Shown here in pieces: positions 61,404-64,000 of a stretch of DNA of 64,000 nt. The DNA comes from an uncultured Burkholderiales bacterium. GTDB lineage: Bacteria > Pseudomonadota > Gammaproteobacteria > Burkholderiales > Burkholderiaceae_C. The position numbers and the translations under genes are program-made. Where the stretch lies: contig CAIKVH010000086.1 in assembly GCA_903830725.1 (NCBI GenBank), forward strand, positions 1 through 64,000. Reading direction: 5' to 3'. Below the pieces are notes generated by a model. That model ran no database searches. It was not told the DNA's origin and worked only from the letters and a program-made list of their open reading frames with translations. How positions within the stretch are numbered: position 1 is the first letter of the stretch; each line of letters starts with the position of its first letter.

Positions 61404-62474
61404 ATGGCTGAAGTTGCATTTAGAAATATTCAAAAATCTTACGCTAAGACAAAAATTATTCACGGCATTACTTTTGACATTGCTGAAGGTGAGTTTGTTG
61501 TTTTAGTAGGTCCCTCAGGTTGTGGCAAATCGACCCTGCTCAGAATGATTGCGGGATTAGAGGAGATAACTGAGGGAGAAATTCTGATTGATGGGCGAGT
61601 GGTTAATGATTTAGATGCCAAAGACAGAGATATCGCAATGGTGTTTCAAAGCTACGCGTTGTATCCCCATATGACGGTTCGTGAGAACATGGCCTTTAGC
61701 CTTCGTTTAAGAAACGCTGATCCTTCTCTTACCGAGGAGCGAGTTAATCGCTCCGCTAAGATTTTAAATTTGGATCAGTTACTAGACCGATTTCCAAGGG
61801 AGCTATCGGGGGGACAACGACAAAGGGTTGCGATGGGGCGTGCAATCGTTAGGGATCCTAAGGTATTTCTATTTGACGAGCCGCTCTCTAATTTAGATGC
61901 AAAACTAAGGGTTGCGATGCGTGCGGAGATCAAGTCTTTGCATCATCGATTGAAGACAACGACTGTTTATGTAACCCATGATCAAATCGAGGCGATGACC
62001 ATGGCTGACAAGATTGTGGTCATGCATGACGGCGTGATTGAGCAAATTGGAACCCCCTTAGACCTCTTTGACGCGCCTGCTAATCTTTTTGTCGCTCAGT
62101 TTATTGGTTCACCGTCGATGAACGTCGTTAAGGGGCAGGTCTCAGTCGCTGAAGGAGGGCAGACGGTTGTGAGCGTTGGCAATGCGCAGTGGCCCGTACC
62201 CATTGGTTCAAAAGTCAGCTCAGGCAGTGAGGTTTTCTACGGCGTTAGGCCAACAGATATTTACCTGACTGAGGCAGAACAAGGAATACCTGCCACAGTG
62301 GTTGTGGTCGAGCCCACAGGAGCGGAGACTGAGCTTTTGGTGAAGGTAGGAGAGGATTCATTGACAATTGTTATTCACGGTAGAACGCAAGTCAAGCCTG
62401 AGCAGATTGTCTATTTAGGTGTGCGAACTGAGAAGGTACATTTGTTTGATGCGAGCTCTCAACAGCGTATCTAA
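61404..62474 (+). CDS. sugar ABC transporter ATP-binding protein (MalK/UgpC-like)
   Basis: 356 residues. Walker A GPSGCGKSTLLRMIAGLEE, signature LSGGQRQRVAMGRAIVRDP, Walker B VFLFDEPLSNLDAKLR, H-loop VTHDQIEAMTMADKI, then a C-terminal TOBE-type domain (FYGVRPTDIYLTE) as in MalK/UgpC, which interact with regulators. It is 49 bp after permease 2 and 21 bp before gluconokinase. Confidence 0.93.
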   Translation: MAEVAFRNIQKSYAKTKIIHGITFDIAEGEFVVLVGPSGCGKSTLLRMIAGLEEITEGEILIDGRVVNDLDAKDRDIAMVFQSYALYPHMTVRENMAFSLRLRNADPSLTEERVNRSAKILNLDQLLDRFPRELSGGQRQRVAMGRAIVRDPKVFLFDEPLSNLDAKLRVAMRAEIKSLHHRLKTTTVYVTHDQIEAMTMADKIVVMHDGVIEQIGTPLDLFDAPANLFVAQFIGSPSMNVVKGQVSVAEGGQTVVSVGNAQWPVPIGSKVSSGSEVFYGVRPTDIYLTEAEQGIPATVVVVEPTGAETELLVKVGEDSLTIVIHGRTQVKPEQIVYLGVRTEKVHLFDASSQQRI

Positions 62475-62495
62475 TGAGCTCTAATTAAGTTCCCT

Positions 62496-63035
62496 ATGAG
62501 CAACCGAAGCGCAGAGCCATTCGCCGTAATTATTATGGGCGTGAGTGGTTGCGGAAAAAGTACGGTCGGCCAATTGTTAGCAAAGCGAATGGGCGTTGAG
62601 TTCATTGAAGGCGACCAATTTCACCCCAAAGAGAATGTAGCCAAAATGGCGTCCGGTCAGCCCCTTAATGACCAGGACCGATTGGGTTGGTTACAGAGTT
62701 TGGCCAATCAGCTAAGGCAAGCCCAGACAAGTAATAGGTCGGTGGTTCTTAGTTGCTCTGCGCTTAAAGAAAGTTATAGAGATATCCTAAGGACGGGTGC
62801 CCCTGATGCCTGGTTTGTGCACCTATTCGCAAGCTTTGAGGTGCTCAGTGAAAGGGTTACTTCACGCAGTCATCAGTACATGCCTGCTTCCCTGCTGGCA
62901 AGTCAGCTCGCAACTCTGGAGCCACCAAATGCGGGGCCTCGAGTTTTAAGTTATGACGTTGCTATTCCTGCTGGAGAAATCGCTGAGAAAATAGAAAAAG
63001 TCATATGGGCCGTTAGCTCAACGTTGCCAAATTAA
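62496..63035 (+). CDS. gntK: gluconokinase
   Basis: Phosphorylates D-gluconate to 6-phosphogluconate. 179 residues; P-loop MGVSGCGKSTVGQLLAKRMG, then FIEGDQFHPKENVAKMASGQPLNDQDRLGWL and LSCSALKESYRDILR, all diagnostic for GntK. Last gene of the importer operon; it suggests gluconate or a convertible sugar acid is taken up. Confidence 0.94.
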   Translation: MSNRSAEPFAVIIMGVSGCGKSTVGQLLAKRMGVEFIEGDQFHPKENVAKMASGQPLNDQDRLGWLQSLANQLRQAQTSNRSVVLSCSALKESYRDILRTGAPDAWFVHLFASFEVLSERVTSRSHQYMPASLLASQLATLEPPNAGPRVLSYDVAIPAGEIAEKIEKVIWAVSSTLPN

Positions 63036-63054
63036 TACTTTGGGATGGCAAGTT

Positions 63055-64000
63055 TTATCTGGAAAATCCGCTTGGACTGCGCTTAGGTCCACCATTGCCA
63101 GATGGGCGGGAGCCACCTCCACCTCTCCTGCCACCAGTGCCCCCTGAGGGTCCACCTTGGCCCCTTTGGCCTGAGTTTGCGTTGGAGGAACCACGGTTAT
63201 TGTTTCTTCCCCCCCTATTGCCCTGGGACATTAGGTCAACTGTCGTCATGGTTGGGTCAGGAACACGCTGAGCAGAGTTGCTTGATTTGTGTCCAAACGC
63301 GTTTACGCCGCTTTGAGTGCCCAAATGTGCATTGGCTCTGGGTTGGAAATCATCTTCACCGCGAGCAGCTCTGGGTTCGGAGTTATAAGGATCTCTTGGC
63401 TCACGCGCCTCTCTTGCCTCACGCTGTTGGGGAGGACGATTTCTGTTGTTTGAGGTGCCAGCATTCCCGGAATTGGAGGCGCTGCGGCCTTTGTATCCTG
63501 AGGGCGACCTGGTTGCTTGTGAGTTTCTTGCTGGGCGATTTGCAAAATCTCCCTCAGTGCGTGGACTATTTTGATTGTTGAGCTCACCATTGGCTGCCAA
63601 ATTCTCAGCTTGAGCTGAGTCATTTTGTGGATGGTGCGGGCGGGGAGAATTTGTGCGTCTCTCAGATCTTTGTCCACCGTTTGAGCCAGAGCCCGAAGGT
63701 TTCTTTTTCTCGCGAATTCGCTCCATCATTTCTTGACGGGCGGCACGTGCAGCTTGTGCCATAACGTCACGGCTTGGAGGTCTACCCACTCCACCCCAAA
63801 GAGTCTGACGTCCCATTGCGATGGGTTCAGCCTTTTCGTTTGCGTCGGGACCAAAGCCCTCGACTGGCTCGTTTGGAATAGTTTGGTGTGTAAATTTTTC
63901 GATTTCTTGCATAAATCCCTGCTCATCTAAAGAAACAAGACTAATGGCTTCTCCACTTGCACCGGCGCGCCCTGTGCGTCCGATTCTGTGAACGTAATCC
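63055..64000 (-). CDS. DEAD-box RNA helicase, C-terminal part (gene runs off the right edge)
   Basis: The window edge shows motif VI, HRIGRTGRAG, and the following helicase end SGEAISLVSLDEQGFMQEIEKF, so this is the tail of a DEAD-box (RhlE-like) helicase whose body lies to the right. About 270 residues follow motif VI, mostly disordered and rich in Arg, Gly, Asn and Ser, with RGG-like ends (GGRRGGGGSRP). Such tails bind RNA and can help the proteins condense. The first codon in this window is at 63999; an internal ATG at 63912 is not the start. Confidence 0.93.
   Translation of the reverse strand, partial: DYVHRIGRTGRAGASGEAISLVSLDEQGFMQEIEKFTHQTIPNEPVEGFGPDANEKAEPIAMGRQTLWGGVGRPPSRDVMAQAARAARQEMMERIREKKKPSGSGSNGGQRSERRTNSPRPHHPQNDSAQAENLAANGELNNQNSPRTEGDFANRPARNSQATRSPSGYKGRSASNSGNAGTSNNRNRPPQQREAREAREPRDPYNSEPRAARGEDDFQPRANAHLGTQSGVNAFGHKSSNSAQRVPDPTMTTVDLMSQGNRGGRNNNRGSSNANSGQRGQGGPSGGTGGRRGGGGSRPSGNGGPKRSPSGFSR

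Noticed and set aside
63102-63581. 159-residue Cys/His-rich open frame on the plus strand
   Set aside because: Antisense of the Gly/Arg/Ser-rich helicase tail; composition explained by the opposite strand.

Overview
ORGANISM. The window reads as chromosome of a betaproteobacterium of the order Burkholderiales. Base composition is moderate (mid-40s % G+C by eye, not computed). The gene families fit: urtABCDE, UreABC, a membrane PuuD-type urate oxidase with a cytochrome c tail, a UraD-AllC fusion and orphan Bug-type binding proteins. A low-GC freshwater lineage such as Polynucleobacter is plausible, but I cannot prove it from sequence alone. No tRNA, rRNA, insertion sequence, phage gene, CRISPR array or recognisable transcription-factor gene was seen in the 64 kb. 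LAYOUT. (1) 1-8511, urea use: ureC (cut by the window edge), ureB and ureA on the minus strand, divergent urtABCDE (urea ABC importer) with a near-consensus sigma-54 promoter, then ureD convergent to urtE. (2) 8515-10853: a potassium-channel-like protein with TWO voltage-sensor modules and one pore, plus a membrane-anchored unknown. (3) 11076-25832, nitrogen-compound and purine breakdown: an ABC importer behind a second sigma-54-like promoter, an M20 hydrolase, a UraD-AllC fusion, PuuE allantoinase, UraH, PuuD and 8-oxoguanine deaminase. These are followed by a tartrate-dehydrogenase-like gene, a Bug protein and glycerate 2-kinase. (4) 25998-32084: BMP-type purine/nucleoside ABC importer and adenine deaminase. 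(5) 32124-40892: a flavin monooxygenase, then an RND efflux operon (adaptor, pump, small secreted protein, unknown membrane protein, outer-membrane factor). (6) 40921-45376: SRAP protein, a second voltage-gated potassium channel, a coiled-coil small protein, an exonuclease/GIY-YIG fusion and a GNAT acetyltransferase. (7) 45754-52892: gentisate-type dioxygenase, Bug protein, a cysteine-cluster/acyltransferase pair, a SET protein, PPK2 and two unknowns. (8) 52949-63035, sugar-acid catabolism: DgoK, a DenD-like dehydrogenase, an IlvD/Edd dehydratase, a 2-hydroxyacid dehydrogenase, a sugar ABC importer and gluconokinase. (9) 63055-64000: C-terminal part of a DEAD-box RNA helicase. HOW IT WORKS TOGETHER. 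Regions 1, 3 and 4 form a nearly continuous purine-to-ammonia route. Purines are imported, adenine and 8-oxoguanine are deaminated, and urate goes through 5-hydroxyisourate, OHCU, allantoin and allantoate to urea, which urease hydrolyses. The two-carbon product, glyoxylate, may feed the glycerate kinase branch. Not visible here: xanthine dehydrogenase, ureidoglycolate lyase, UreE/F/G. Two promoters with sigma-54 features and GGTGC/GCACC half-sites point to nitrogen control. A shared ATTGT-N2-ACAAT palindrome, in front of puuE/uraH and of the tartrate-dehydrogenase-like gene, suggests one local regulator encoded elsewhere. The most unusual object is the double-voltage-sensor channel at 8515-10170, whose single-sensor paralogue lies 31 kb away.
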